DNA from: an uncultured Christensenellaceae bacterium
GTDB taxonomy: Bacteria; Bacillota; Clostridia; Christensenellales; Christensenellaceae
Direction: 5' to 3'
Assembly: GCA_910588425.1 (NCBI GenBank)
Contig: CAJUPM010000004.1
Location: 15,594-57,750, forward strand
Length of the DNA stretch: 42,157 nt
In this document: positions 32,043-40,290 of the stretch, piece by piece
Position numbering within the stretch: position 1 is the stretch's first letter
How the letters are laid out: every line of letters starts with the position of its first letter
The notes under the pieces: model-generated
Told to the model about the DNA's origin: nothing
Database searches by the model: none
What the model saw: the letters and a program-made list of their open reading frames with translations, nothing else
Position numbers and translations under genes: made by a program

Positions 32043-33230
32043 TTAGCAGAGCGCTTTGGTCTCCCGCGCGATCATCAGTTCTTCGTTCGTCGGGATGATA
32101 TAGATTTTGACTTTGGAATCCGGCGTAGAGATGAGCGTTTCCTTGCCGCGGATGCTGTTTGTGGAAGGATCCATCTTGGCGCCCAGGAACTCCAGCCCCT
32201 TGATGCACTCTTCGCGCACGCCGCCGTCGTTTTCGCCGACGCCGCCCGCAAACGCGATGACATCCACGCCGCCAAGAACAGCCGCAAATGCGCCGATATA
32301 CTTCTTAATGCGGTAGCAGAACATCGTCCGTGCGGTAATCGCCTTTTCATTGCCCTCTTCCGCCGCTTTTTCCAGATCGCGGAAGTCGCTGGAGAGCTCG
32401 GAAACGCCAAGAACACCGCACTTCTTGTTGAGGAAGGTAACCGTCTCTTCCGCCGTCATATTCAGCTTTTTCATCAGATACGGAATCGCCGCCGGATCGA
32501 TATCGCCCGAGCGCGTCCCCATCAGAACGCCTTCCAGCGGTGTCAGGCCCATGGTGGTATCCATGCACTTGCCGTCTTTGACTGCCGCAAGGCTGGAGCC
32601 GTTGCCCAGGTGGCAGGTGATGATCTTCAGATCGCTTCTGCCCTCAATCTCCGCCACGCGATCCGAGATGTAGTGGTGCGAGGTTCCGTGGAAGCCGTAT
32701 TTTCTGATTTTATGCTCCTGATAGACAGAATAGGGAATTCCATAAAGATATGCATAATCGGGCATGCTCTGATGGAAGGCCGTATCGAAAACCGCAACGT
32801 TGGGCTTGCCCGGCATGAGCTCCATGCAGGTCTCGATGCCTTTGATGTTTGCAGGGTTATGCAGCGGCCCAAGCTCGATGTATTCGCGAATGCCGTCCAG
32901 CACTCTGTCGTCCACCAAAGACGGCGCGGTGAATTTCTCGCCGCCATGCAGAACTCTATGGCCCACAGCCTGGATCTCGTCCATAGATTTGACTGCGCCG
33001 TGCTCGGCGTCCGTCAGCGCCGCGATCACTTCCGTCATAGCCGCGCCATGATCGTTCATTTCCTTTTCGACGACAAACTTCTCTTTGCCCGCAGTTGTAT
33101 GCGTCAGCTTAGAGCCGGCGATGCCGATTCTCTCTACCAGCCCTTTTGCCTTGACATTCTCATTATCCATGTCGATGAGCTGATATTTGATGGACGAGCT
33201 ACCCGCGTTTATCACCAAAATGTAGTTCAT
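32043..33230 (-). CDS. ackA: Acetate kinase
   Basis: Interconverts acetyl phosphate plus ADP with acetate plus ATP, the energy-yielding last step of acetate fermentation. The 395-residue protein has NAGSSSIKY (8-16), HRVLHGGEKF, GFHGTSHHYI, CHLGNGSSLAA and GTRSGDIDPA, all acetokinase signatures. ATG 33230 follows GTGGAGGAAGAACCT; an ATG 21 bases earlier is in frame but would bury that site. Phosphotransacetylase is not in this window. It lies between tmcAL and ylbN, interrupting the ylb gene order. Confidence 0.97.
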   Translation of the reverse strand: MNYILVINAGSSSIKYQLIDMDNENVKAKGLVERIGIAGSKLTHTTAGKEKFVVEKEMNDHGAAMTEVIAALTDAEHGAVKSMDEIQAVGHRVLHGGEKFTAPSLVDDRVLDGIREYIELGPLHNPANIKGIETCMELMPGKPNVAVFDTAFHQSMPDYAYLYGIPYSVYQEHKIRKYGFHGTSHHYISDRVAEIEGRSDLKIITCHLGNGSSLAAVKDGKCMDTTMGLTPLEGVLMGTRSGDIDPAAIPYLMKKLNMTAEETVTFLNKKCGVLGVSELSSDFRDLEKAAEEGNEKAITARTMFCYRIKKYIGAFAAVLGGVDVIAFAGGVGENDGGVREECIKGLEFLGAKMDPSTNSIRGKETLISTPDSKVKIYIIPTNEELMIARETKALC

Positions 33231-33283
33231 AGGTTCTTCCTCCACATTCATAAAATTCCATATTCTGCGCGCCTATTTTTTGC

Positions 33284-33289
33284 TATAAT
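33284..33289 (+). promoter_or_regulatory. Extended -10 promoter of tmcAL
   Basis: TGCTATAAT (33281-33289) is an extended -10 element with no good -35. The start would be near 33296, giving a leader of about 55 bases. Confidence 0.5.
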
Positions 33290-33304
33290 AGGAACAGCGT
33301 ATCC

Positions 33305-33333
33305 ATTATACATGATTCGCCGCGCATTTGCAA
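33305..33333 (-). promoter_or_regulatory. Promoter of ackA
   Basis: On the minus strand TTGCAA (33333-33328) and TATAAT (33310-33305) are separated by 17 bases. It overlaps the tmcAL leader, so the two divergent transcripts would overlap at their 5' ends. Confidence 0.75.
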
Positions 33334-33350
33334 AGGAGTTTTGGAAGTTT

Positions 33351-34526
33351 ATGAAAATATCGGCCGTTATCGCAGAATATAATCCCTTTCACCAGGGCCA
33401 CGCACTGCACCTTGCGCGGACGAGAGAGCTTGGCGCGGATAAAATCATCGTTATTATGAGCGGCAGCTTTACACAGCGCGGCGAGGCCGCCGTCTTCGAT
33501 AAATTCACGCGCGCAGCCTGCGCACTGACATGCGGCGCCGACCTAGTATTGGAACTCCCAGCTTTTTTCGCGCTCTCCCCTGCCCAGCGCTTTGCGGAAG
33601 GTGCCGTCCGCATTTTAGACAGCCTTGGCTGCATCGATTCTCTGAGCTTTGGCAGTGAGATAGCCGCTCTTCCCACCCTGCTCAAAACCGCAGAGCTGCT
33701 TTCTCAGGAGCCGGAAGCATACCGCACCTGTCTGCGCAGCCATCTTGCCGCCGGCAACAGTTTCCCTGCCGCGCGCCAAAAGGCTTTCTCCCAGCTATAC
33801 GGCGAGGAGATTGCCGCCCCGCTCCGCTCTCCCAACTGTATTTTGGCGCTGGAATATCTGCAAGCACTTAGCCGCATTTCCAGCCAAATCCAGCCGGAAG
33901 TAATACTGCGCGAAGGCGGGGCTTATCTTGATTCAAAAATGCAGGGTGCCCTCTCCAGCGCACTGGCGATACGCTCGGATCTGCGCTCGGGCGGCCAGGC
34001 TTGGCGGCGCTCGGTCCCGCCCGCCATTTTTGATTTTTACCGCAGCCCTTTGCCTGAACATTCGGTTTTCCCGCACTTGCTCTATCAGCTACGCCGCGCC
34101 TCCGCCGAGTCGCTCGGCCAGATTTCCGGCATACAGGAAGGGCTGGAGCATAAGCTTTGGCAGGCAGGCCAAGCGGCAGAATCTTATGAAGATCTGCTTG
34201 CGCGCATCAAAAGCAAGCGCTATCCCATGGCGCGCATCAAGCGCGCGCTGTGCTGCCTGCTGCTCGGCATTACCAGGCAGGCGGAACAGTCGCTTTCCCA
34301 GGCCCCGCTCTACGCGCGCGTGCTGGGCGTAAAAAAAGAGAGCATAGAACTGCTCTCTCTTCTTTCCAAAACCTCCCGCATCCCTTTGCTTTGCTCTGCC
34401 AAGGATTTTCCTTCTCAGAACCCGCTGTTCGCGCTGGATATATGGGCGACGGATTGTTACAGCGCACTGCAAGCCCCGCCTGCGCCGGCCGGCCGCGATT
34501 ATATCCAAGGGCTTCTCATCCTGTAA
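33351..34526 (+). CDS. tmcAL: tRNA(Met) cytidine acetate ligase
   Basis: TmcAL (YlbM, DUF795) makes N4-acetylcytidine at the wobble base of elongator tRNA-Met using acetate and ATP. The N-terminal nucleotidyltransferase motif is clear: AEYNPFHQGH with HxGH at 14-17, then MSGSFTQRGE and SPNCILALEYLQAL. The 391-residue length is right for the family. The open frame continues upstream past 32025 only because ackA's antisense strand is open; the true start is the ATG with AAAGGAG upstream. It corresponds to ylbM in the ylb cluster. Confidence 0.95.
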   Translation: MKISAVIAEYNPFHQGHALHLARTRELGADKIIVIMSGSFTQRGEAAVFDKFTRAACALTCGADLVLELPAFFALSPAQRFAEGAVRILDSLGCIDSLSFGSEIAALPTLLKTAELLSQEPEAYRTCLRSHLAAGNSFPAARQKAFSQLYGEEIAAPLRSPNCILALEYLQALSRISSQIQPEVILREGGAYLDSKMQGALSSALAIRSDLRSGGQAWRRSVPPAIFDFYRSPLPEHSVFPHLLYQLRRASAESLGQISGIQEGLEHKLWQAGQAAESYEDLLARIKSKRYPMARIKRALCCLLLGITRQAEQSLSQAPLYARVLGVKKESIELLSLLSKTSRIPLLCSAKDFPSQNPLFALDIWATDCYSALQAPPAPAGRDYIQGLLIL

Positions 34527-34536
34527 GCCGCTTTCC

Positions 34537-35325
34537 CTAATCTTGCTCCACCAGCGCGCAAATCTCATCAATATGTTTTAAGGTCTCCTCTCTGCCTCTC
34601 TGCACGCAGAGCTGACAGTCTTTTGAGGAGTAGGGATCGATTCCTTCATAAACATCCGGAAGCAAGAGCAGGTCTGCCAAATAGTCTTTTTGGCGCGTGA
34701 TGTGCCAATCCGTAATGGCAAGCGTGCGCTGCAGCGTATCCACGGCGTTGCGGGGCGGCGTGTTTTCCTCCTGCCCTCTTGGCAGAACGTCTACGCCAAT
34801 CACAAGATCCGCGCCCAGCATTTTGACCGCCTGAACGGGAACACGCTCCAAAATTCCTCCGTCAATATAATACCTCCCACCCATCTCATAGGGCGCAAAA
34901 ACGCCGGGGATGGAGATCGTCGCTCGAATGGCCTGATAGAGCGGCGTATTTTTATGAAATGTTACGAGCTCGCCCGAGCCAAGATCCACTGCCACACACG
35001 CAAAAGGGATGCGCGTCTGCTCGATGCCGATGTTTTTGGTCAGCAGGCGGATGAGCTGCTCTGTCTTTTTGCCGCGCACCAGTCCCCCGTCCCGCAGAGA
35101 AAAATCCAGGTATTTTTTAATGGCAAATTTCTCTGCATATTTTTCTAAAAAATAGAGATCCGTTCCTGTCGCAAACAGCCCGCCGACGATGCCGCCCATG
35201 CTGCTGCCCGCAACCATATCCACCTCTATCCCATGCTCCAGGAGGACCTGCAAGACGCCAATATGCGCGAGGCCGCGCGCAGCCCCGGCCCCCAGCGCCA
35301 GACCGAGCTTTTTCTTCCTTTTCAT
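34537..35325 (-). CDS. ylbK: Patatin-like phospholipase (RssA/YlbK family)
   Basis: A 262-residue serine hydrolase-like protein. The oxyanion motif GAGAARGLAH (11-20), nucleophile elbow GSSMG (Ser42) and the catalytic Asp155 in IDGG form the patatin Ser-Asp dyad. ATG 35325 has GGAG upstream; a start 42 bases earlier is in frame but unsupported. It overlaps the divergent ylbJ region without sharing codons. Its position between tmcAL and ylbJ matches ylbK. Substrate unknown. Confidence 0.93.
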   Translation of the reverse strand: MKRKKKLGLALGAGAARGLAHIGVLQVLLEHGIEVDMVAGSSMGGIVGGLFATGTDLYFLEKYAEKFAIKKYLDFSLRDGGLVRGKKTEQLIRLLTKNIGIEQTRIPFACVAVDLGSGELVTFHKNTPLYQAIRATISIPGVFAPYEMGGRYYIDGGILERVPVQAVKMLGADLVIGVDVLPRGQEENTPPRNAVDTLQRTLAITDWHITRQKDYLADLLLLPDVYEGIDPYSSKDCQLCVQRGREETLKHIDEICALVEQD

Positions 35326-35379
35326 AATTTCGAGGCTCCTTTCATAAAGATAGTCAAAAACGGACAAAGGATATATGCC

Positions 35380-36465
35380 ATGCCAAAACGCCTCTTTACA
35401 ATTCTATGGTGCTGTGCGCTTATTTTGCTCATTCTTTTCTTTCCCAATACCGCGCTGGCCAGCGCATCTTCCGCGATCTCTTCCTGGCTTAGCGTGGTGC
35501 TTCCCTCGCTTTTGCCTTTTTGCATCGCAACTTCTCTTTTAGAGGAATGCGGCGCAGTCGCCCTATTCGCCCGCTGGCTTCAGCCCATTACGACTAAAAT
35601 ATTCGGCTTCTCGGGCGCATTTTCCTACGCGTTTTTGGCATCTTGCCTCTCCGGATATCCCATGGGAGCAAAAATCACATCTGAAATCTACGCCAACGGG
35701 CAGCTCAGCCAGGCGGAAGCGAGCAAAATGATCAACTGCACGAGCACCTCCGGGCCCATGTATCTGGTGGGAGCCGTTGCCATTGGTATGCTGGGCGATG
35801 CCTCTTTGGCAAAGTATCTGCTCATCCCCCATTATCTATCCGCGGCGCTTCTGGCCATTCTGGTTGGGCGCCGGTTTCGCAAAACCTGCCCGCAGTCGGC
35901 GGCCGCGCTCGCAAGGCCAGATCTTTCCCAGCCCATCTCCTTTGGCGAAGCGCTCTCGCATTCCGTCGCCAAAGGGCTGGACAGTATGCTGGCAGTTGGC
36001 GGCTTTATGGTGATCTACGCAGTTTTTGCCCAGGGGCTTCTTTGCGCTCTGCAAGCCATTTTGCCCGCAGAAAGCGAAAGCACCCGGCAGCTTCTTTCCC
36101 TGGGGCTTGGTGCCCTGGAAATGACAACCGGGTGCATTCATTCTAATATTCTGCCGCTGCCACAGCGGATTTTATACCTATGCGGCATCACTTCGTTCGG
36201 CGGTTTTTGCATTCAGAGCCAGACGGCGGCCCTTTGCGCAAAAAGCAAACTTCCCATCCGCGGGCTGTTTTGGCACAAAACGCTTCAAGGGTTGCTCTGC
36301 GTTCTGTTTGCAGGCATCCTCATGCTGGCCATGCCAATCCAGAATGCCGGAACGCCCTGCCGTTTCCCATCTGCCAGTGCTTATTTGCCTATGAGCATCT
36401 TTTTGGCCGTATGCGCGCTCTTCTGTCTGCTGCTCAGCCGGCGCAAACGGCGCAGCCGCGGCTAG
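35380..36465 (+). CDS. ylbJ: YlbJ-like sporulation integral membrane protein
   Basis: The 361-residue protein has about eight to nine membrane segments and the nucleoside-transporter-like gate pattern of the YlbJ/SpoVV group: VVLPSLLPFCIATSLL, SCLSGYPMGAKI, and INCTSTSGPMYLVG. In spore formers, YlbJ/SpoVV is needed for spore maturation and is linked to dipicolinate transport. ATG 35380 has AAAGGA upstream. It is transcribed opposite to its neighbours; its stop overlaps the stop of the convergent gene within CTAG. Confidence 0.9.
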   Translation: MPKRLFTILWCCALILLILFFPNTALASASSAISSWLSVVLPSLLPFCIATSLLEECGAVALFARWLQPITTKIFGFSGAFSYAFLASCLSGYPMGAKITSEIYANGQLSQAEASKMINCTSTSGPMYLVGAVAIGMLGDASLAKYLLIPHYLSAALLAILVGRRFRKTCPQSAAALARPDLSQPISFGEALSHSVAKGLDSMLAVGGFMVIYAVFAQGLLCALQAILPAESESTRQLLSLGLGALEMTTGCIHSNILPLPQRILYLCGITSFGGFCIQSQTAALCAKSKLPIRGLFWHKTLQGLLCVLFAGILMLAMPIQNAGTPCRFPSASAYLPMSIFLAVCALFCLLLSRRKRRSRG

Positions 36466-36947
36466 TTCTCGCTGGGCGCTTTCTGCTCGCTGTTCATTTT
36501 CGCATAGAGGCGTGCTTTGTTTTCGCCAACCAGATCGATGCTTTCACGATAGAAAGTCTCCAGCTCATCCAGCACCTCTTCGGCATAGGTATTGGCCATT
36601 TTCTTGATCTCTCCGGCCTTGGCGCGGCTGTTTTCGATGAGCTTATTGGCCTTTTCACATGCCGCCTGCGTGATCTCCTCCTGCTTGATCATAGCCTCTG
36701 CTTCTTTTTTCGCGCGGCGGACAATCTCCTCCGCCTGAATATCCGCAGATTTGAGGATCTGATCGCGCTCAGACGCAACTTTTTTTGCAAAATCCAGCTC
36801 TTCATGCAGAGCGGCTTTGATATCTTCGATAATTTCCATCACAATTTTCTGATCGACCAGCTTGCTTTTGGAAAAGCCCTTGGTTGGGCTCATCTCGATC
36901 TCCTCTTGCAGCTCATCCACCAAAGCAAAAACGTCCATCTTCTCCAT
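36462..36947 (-). CDS. Coiled-coil protein (DivIVA/V-ATPase-subunit-like)
   Basis: A 161-residue mostly helical, charged protein. From about residue 30 to 150 heptad-like Ala/Glu/Lys repeats (EEIVRRAKKEAEAMIKQEE) suggest one long coiled coil, as in DivIVA-type or ATPase stalk-like proteins often found beside coaD in Clostridia. No catalytic motif. It follows coaD by 29 bases in the rsmD operon. GGGGG precedes the ATG. Function unknown. Confidence 0.75.
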   Translation of the reverse strand: MEKMDVFALVDELQEEIEMSPTKGFSKSKLVDQKIVMEIIEDIKAALHEELDFAKKVASERDQILKSADIQAEEIVRRAKKEAEAMIKQEEITQAACEKANKLIENSRAKAGEIKKMANTYAEEVLDELETFYRESIDLVGENKARLYAKMNSEQKAPSEN

Positions 36948-36976
36948 TGCGTATAACCCCCGTCATTTATGTTCAT

Positions 36977-37447
36977 TTAGTGCGTTAATTTTTCCATATA
37001 TTCTTTGACACATTCCGGGACAAAGCCCGTCAGATCCGCTGAAAATGCCACCAGTTCCCGCACGACGCTCGAACTGATATGCGCCGCGCCCGGAGCCGAA
37101 AGCAAAAACAGCGTTTCCAGCCCGCCAAGCTGCCGGTTGGCCGCGGCAATATCCCGCTCATAGAGCAAATCCAGTTCACCGCGCAGCCCGCGCAGCACAC
37201 AGCGGATGCCATGCTCCCTGCAGTATGCGACCTGCATCCCATCGCTGCTGTCTACGACGACATTGCCCAGATGTGCCGTCGCCTTTTGCATCAGCATCAG
37301 GCGCTCCTCTTTGGAAAGCAGGTAATGCTTTGCCGCATTATTGAAGGAGACGACATAGAGCTCGTCCGCAATCTGCGCAGCGCGCTCGATCAAATCCATA
37401 TGCCCCAGCGTAATGGGATCAAAACTTCCTGGAAACAACAGTTTCAC
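36977..37447 (-). CDS. coaD: Phosphopantetheine adenylyltransferase
   Basis: The penultimate enzyme of coenzyme A synthesis, transferring AMP to 4'-phosphopantetheine. The 156-residue protein begins KLLFPGSFDPITLGH with TxGH at 13-16, and has RGLRGELDLLYE and the ISSSVVREL signature. It uses a GTG start with AGGAG six bases upstream. It follows rsmD by one base, the order rsmD-coaD seen as ylbH-ylbI in Bacillus. Confidence 0.96.
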   Translation of the reverse strand: MKLLFPGSFDPITLGHMDLIERAAQIADELYVVSFNNAAKHYLLSKEERLMLMQKATAHLGNVVVDSSDGMQVAYCREHGIRCVLRGLRGELDLLYERDIAAANRQLGGLETLFLLSAPGAAHISSSVVRELVAFSADLTGFVPECVKEYMEKLTH

Positions 37448-37448
37448 G

Positions 37449-37985
37449 CTATTCTCCTATCGATAAAAAGCTGACCCGCGTGCGGCCGTATTTCTTTTCT
37501 TTTTGCACATAGCGCCTGTCAAAAACAGCGTCTTCTTCATGCTCTGCGACGATTTTGCCGCCCGGAGCCAGCAGTCCCAGCTCTATCACCGCCTCAATCG
37601 CCGGCTGATACAACCCAGCATGATAGGGCGGATCCAGAAAGATAAAATCGAACGGCTCTCTCAGGCTGCGCAAGGCACTGCCGTAATCCATCTGCAAGAC
37701 CTGCGCCTGCTTCTGCATACCCAGCTCCTTCAGATTTTCACGCACCAGAGCCGCCGCCGCGCGGTCTGCATCCACAAAAACCGCAAAATCAGCACCCCGG
37801 GAGAGCGCCTCAATCCCCATCGCGCCGGACCCGGCAAACAAATCCAAAACGCGGCTTTGCGGGATCTCGAATTGCAGTGCGCCGAAAATCGCTTCCCGGA
37901 CTTTATCTGTTGTAGGGCGCGTCGTTTCATTGCCTTTTGGCGCCTTTAGCTGACGCCTTCTGGCAGAACCTGCAATTACTCGCAT
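37449..37985 (-). CDS. rsmD: 16S rRNA (guanine966-N2)-methyltransferase
   Basis: RsmD methylates G966 of 16S rRNA with S-adenosylmethionine. The 178-residue protein has RPTTDKVREAIFGAL, the SAM motif DLFAGSGAMGIEALSRG (48-64) and DPPY (118-121), the catalytic motif of N2/N6 methyltransferases. GGAGAGGT precedes the ATG and a good promoter lies upstream. It heads the operon with coaD and the coiled-coil gene. Confidence 0.96.
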   Translation of the reverse strand: MRVIAGSARRRQLKAPKGNETTRPTTDKVREAIFGALQFEIPQSRVLDLFAGSGAMGIEALSRGADFAVFVDADRAAAALVRENLKELGMQKQAQVLQMDYGSALRSLREPFDFIFLDPPYHAGLYQPAIEAVIELGLLAPGGKIVAEHEEDAVFDRRYVQKEKKYGRTRVSFLSIGE

Positions 37986-38009
37986 ACCTCTCCTTTTGCA
38001 CTAACCTTT

Positions 38010-38038
38010 AGTTTAATTTAATTCCGACAAATTGTAAA
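38010..38038 (-). promoter_or_regulatory. Promoter of rsmD-coaD
   Basis: On the minus strand TTTACA (38038-38033) and TAAACT (38015-38010) are separated by 17 bases, just upstream of rsmD. Confidence 0.7.
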
Positions 38039-38049
38039 GAAAAATAACA

Positions 38050-38066
38050 AAAGCCGCCAAAGCTTT
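38050..38066 (-). terminator. Weak terminator-like hairpin after alr
   Basis: AAAGC / GCTTT with a 7-base loop, followed on the minus strand by TGTTATTTTT. It is six bases after the alr stop. The stem is short, so termination may be partial. Confidence 0.35.
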
Positions 38067-38071
38067 ACAAG

Positions 38072-39205
38072 CTATTTACAGTCTGTTTCGATGTAAACGC
38101 GCGGCACGCGGGCGCTGATTCCCGTCAGGATTTCATAGCTGATCATGCCGTTTTCGCATAGCTGTGCGGCTTCCTGCGCCCAGATGCTCTCGGCCCCATC
38201 CTGGCCGATGAGGGTGATCTCGTCGCCCACCTGCACGCCCAGGCCTGTTACGTCGAACATGGCCTGATCCATGCAGACGCGCCCAGCCAGCCGCACGCTT
38301 TGCCCGCGCACAATGGCCTTCCCCTTGTTGCTCAGAGACCGCGGATACCCGTCTGCATAGCCGATCACAACCGTCGCAATTTCTCGGGGCTGATCTGCGA
38401 TAAACGTGCGCCCATAACTCACAGAATCGCCCGGCTCTATCTTTTTGACGTGCACCACCGTGCTTTTGAGCGAAAGCGCGGGCCGCAGTTCCTCTGCAAA
38501 GGGCGCCAGCTCTCCAGAGGGCGGATACCCGTACATGGAGATGCCCATCCGGCAAAGATCCAGCCGGGCATCCGGCATATCCAAAATGGCCGCAGAATTG
38601 GAGGCATGGCAGATTGGGCGGTAACCGCGCGCAAAGATAGTATCGCGAAACGCCAGATACCGATTAAGCTGCAAAACAGTAAAACTCTTCTCTATCTGAT
38701 CGGCCACGGCAAAGTGCGTAAACAATCCTTCCATCTTCAGATATTCCGGCTGTTCGTCAAAACAGCGCAGCACTTCCAGCAGTTCTTCCTGCGTCCGCAG
38801 GCCGATGCGCCCCAGGCCGGTATCCAGCTTGACGTGGATTTTTGCCTGCATTTTCAGCTCTTTGGCGATGGCGGACAGACTGCGCAGATGCCCCGGCGTA
38901 AAAGCCGTAACCGAAATGCCGCGTTTGACCAGCTCAATACTAGACTGTTCATCCGCCGGAGAGAGCACTAAGATATGCGCTGCGCAGCTCTCCCGCAGGG
39001 TAACTGCCTCGTCTGCCGTCGCAACGGCAAACCAGCAAACCCCGCAGTCCTGCGCAGTTTTTGCCACCTGCCGCACGCCGTGGCCATATGCGTTAGCCTT
39101 GACGACGGCCATAGGCAGCACGCCTTCTCCCATATTTTTTTGAAGCACGCGGATATTATGCGCGATTTTCGAAAGATCTACAACGGCAAACGTTTTTCTC
39201 AGCAT
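38072..39205 (-). CDS. alr: Alanine racemase
   Basis: This PLP enzyme makes D-alanine for peptidoglycan. In the 377-residue protein, the PLP-binding lysine is K36 (AVVKANAYGHG) and the catalytic tyrosine is Y264 (VSYGRTF). LDTGLGRIG and GRVCMDQAMFDVT are also conserved. AAGGAG precedes the ATG. It is 11 bases downstream of the GNAT gene and is the third gene of the miaB operon. Length is normal; no membrane domain, so it is not VanT-like. Confidence 0.97.
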   Translation of the reverse strand: MLRKTFAVVDLSKIAHNIRVLQKNMGEGVLPMAVVKANAYGHGVRQVAKTAQDCGVCWFAVATADEAVTLRESCAAHILVLSPADEQSSIELVKRGISVTAFTPGHLRSLSAIAKELKMQAKIHVKLDTGLGRIGLRTQEELLEVLRCFDEQPEYLKMEGLFTHFAVADQIEKSFTVLQLNRYLAFRDTIFARGYRPICHASNSAAILDMPDARLDLCRMGISMYGYPPSGELAPFAEELRPALSLKSTVVHVKKIEPGDSVSYGRTFIADQPREIATVVIGYADGYPRSLSNKGKAIVRGQSVRLAGRVCMDQAMFDVTGLGVQVGDEITLIGQDGAESIWAQEAAQLCENGMISYEILTGISARVPRVYIETDCK

Positions 39206-39216
39206 TGTTTCGCTCC

Positions 39217-40290
39217 TTAGTATTGCTCAAATATTCCCAGCTGGGCGCTATCCCAAAGCTCTTGCACACACCTCGAAATCACCTTGCCCGGCAGTGCCCC
39301 TCCCATGCAGAGCAGAGCCAGCTGCCCGCTGGTCAGGCAGATATCTGCCTCCTTCTCCGGGCTTTTTTGCACACAAACCACGCCATCCCGGGCAGAAACA
39401 TCCCAAACACCGCAGTTTTGCGGCAAAATATCGTCTTTCAGGCAAATGCGCGCGCTCCCCTGCCCAGCTGTTTTTTGCATCAGCGCCTGGGCCGAAACTG
39501 CCCGCACCATCGCATCCGGCTCACCCTGCTGCGCATGAGGGCAGAGATAGGAAAACGCCATTCCCATGCTCCTCGCTATCGTTGCAAAAAGCGCCGGCAG
39601 ATTTTCTCCCGCGCCTGCGATTTCTTCGGCATAGAGCGCGCCGTCCTCCGGATAGGCGATGCAGTAGGCCTCCGCTCCTTCGGGCACAATCAAAACCCCT
39701 TTGCTAAAATCCAAGGCCTCTTCCAAAAGCCTGCGGAAATATGCCGCATCGCGGAAAAGATAACCGCTTTTGCCCTTTAGATAGGCGTGGTAGCAATCCA
39801 ACAGCCCCAAAAGCAGTGATTCTGGAACCTCATCCGCTCTGGAATAGACGTGATAGGCGCGCGTTTCCCTTTCTGCGCTCTCTATTTTTCTCACCGCCCG
39901 GCGCGAATAAGTTTCATAGCCCATGCGCTGATAGAACGGGTGGATAAACGTCTTTAAAATCGAGATTGCCTCGCCTTGGCTTGCCAGCTCCTGCAAAATA
40001 GAACGGATGAGCCGCGAAGCATAGCCTTTTCCTTCCTGCCCTTTTGCCGTGGCAACGCCGCGCAGGAAATTCGCCTGCATCACCACGCCGTTCAGCCAAA
40101 GCGGCTCTTTTCCGACCTGCGCCATGCTGAGCAGCCGCCCCTCTTCAAAAAGGCCATAGCAATTTTCCGGCGAAAAGCGATGCGAAAAATACCAGGAGGC
40201 AAATTCTCCGGCATCTTCCGGGAATGCCTCTTCCCAAAGCTGCTGCGCTTGGCGCACATCAGCCTGGCACAGCGCCCGTATCTCAGTCAT
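39217..40290 (-). CDS. Eis-like GNAT acetyltransferase with SCP2-like C-terminus
   Basis: A 357-residue protein with an N-terminal GNAT domain; the acetyl-CoA loop is seen as LRGVATAKGQEGKGYASRLI. A second GNAT-like middle and a sterol-carrier-like C-terminal domain (about 260-357, ending VCVQKSPEKEADICLTS and LPGKVIS) give the Eis-type layout. Eis proteins acetylate amines of varied substrates, including aminoglycosides in some species; no such activity is implied here. ATG 40290 has GGGAGG upstream and overlaps the miaB stop by 8 bases. Confidence 0.85.
   Translation of the reverse strand: MTEIRALCQADVRQAQQLWEEAFPEDAGEFASWYFSHRFSPENCYGLFEEGRLLSMAQVGKEPLWLNGVVMQANFLRGVATAKGQEGKGYASRLIRSILQELASQGEAISILKTFIHPFYQRMGYETYSRRAVRKIESAERETRAYHVYSRADEVPESLLLGLLDCYHAYLKGKSGYLFRDAAYFRRLLEEALDFSKGVLIVPEGAEAYCIAYPEDGALYAEEIAGAGENLPALFATIARSMGMAFSYLCPHAQQGEPDAMVRAVSAQALMQKTAGQGSARICLKDDILPQNCGVWDVSARDGVVCVQKSPEKEADICLTSGQLALLCMGGALPGKVISRCVQELWDSAQLGIFEQY

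Noticed and set aside
32025..33350. Apparent N-terminal extension of TmcAL by about 440 codons
   Set aside because: It is antisense to ackA. The family length is about 390-400 residues and the conserved N-terminal motif begins right after the ATG at 33351.
36180..36956. A 258-codon open frame crossing the end of ylbJ and antisense to the coiled-coil gene
   Set aside because: It runs through ylbJ in another frame and then antisense to a gene with a ribosome site and coherent coiled-coil composition.
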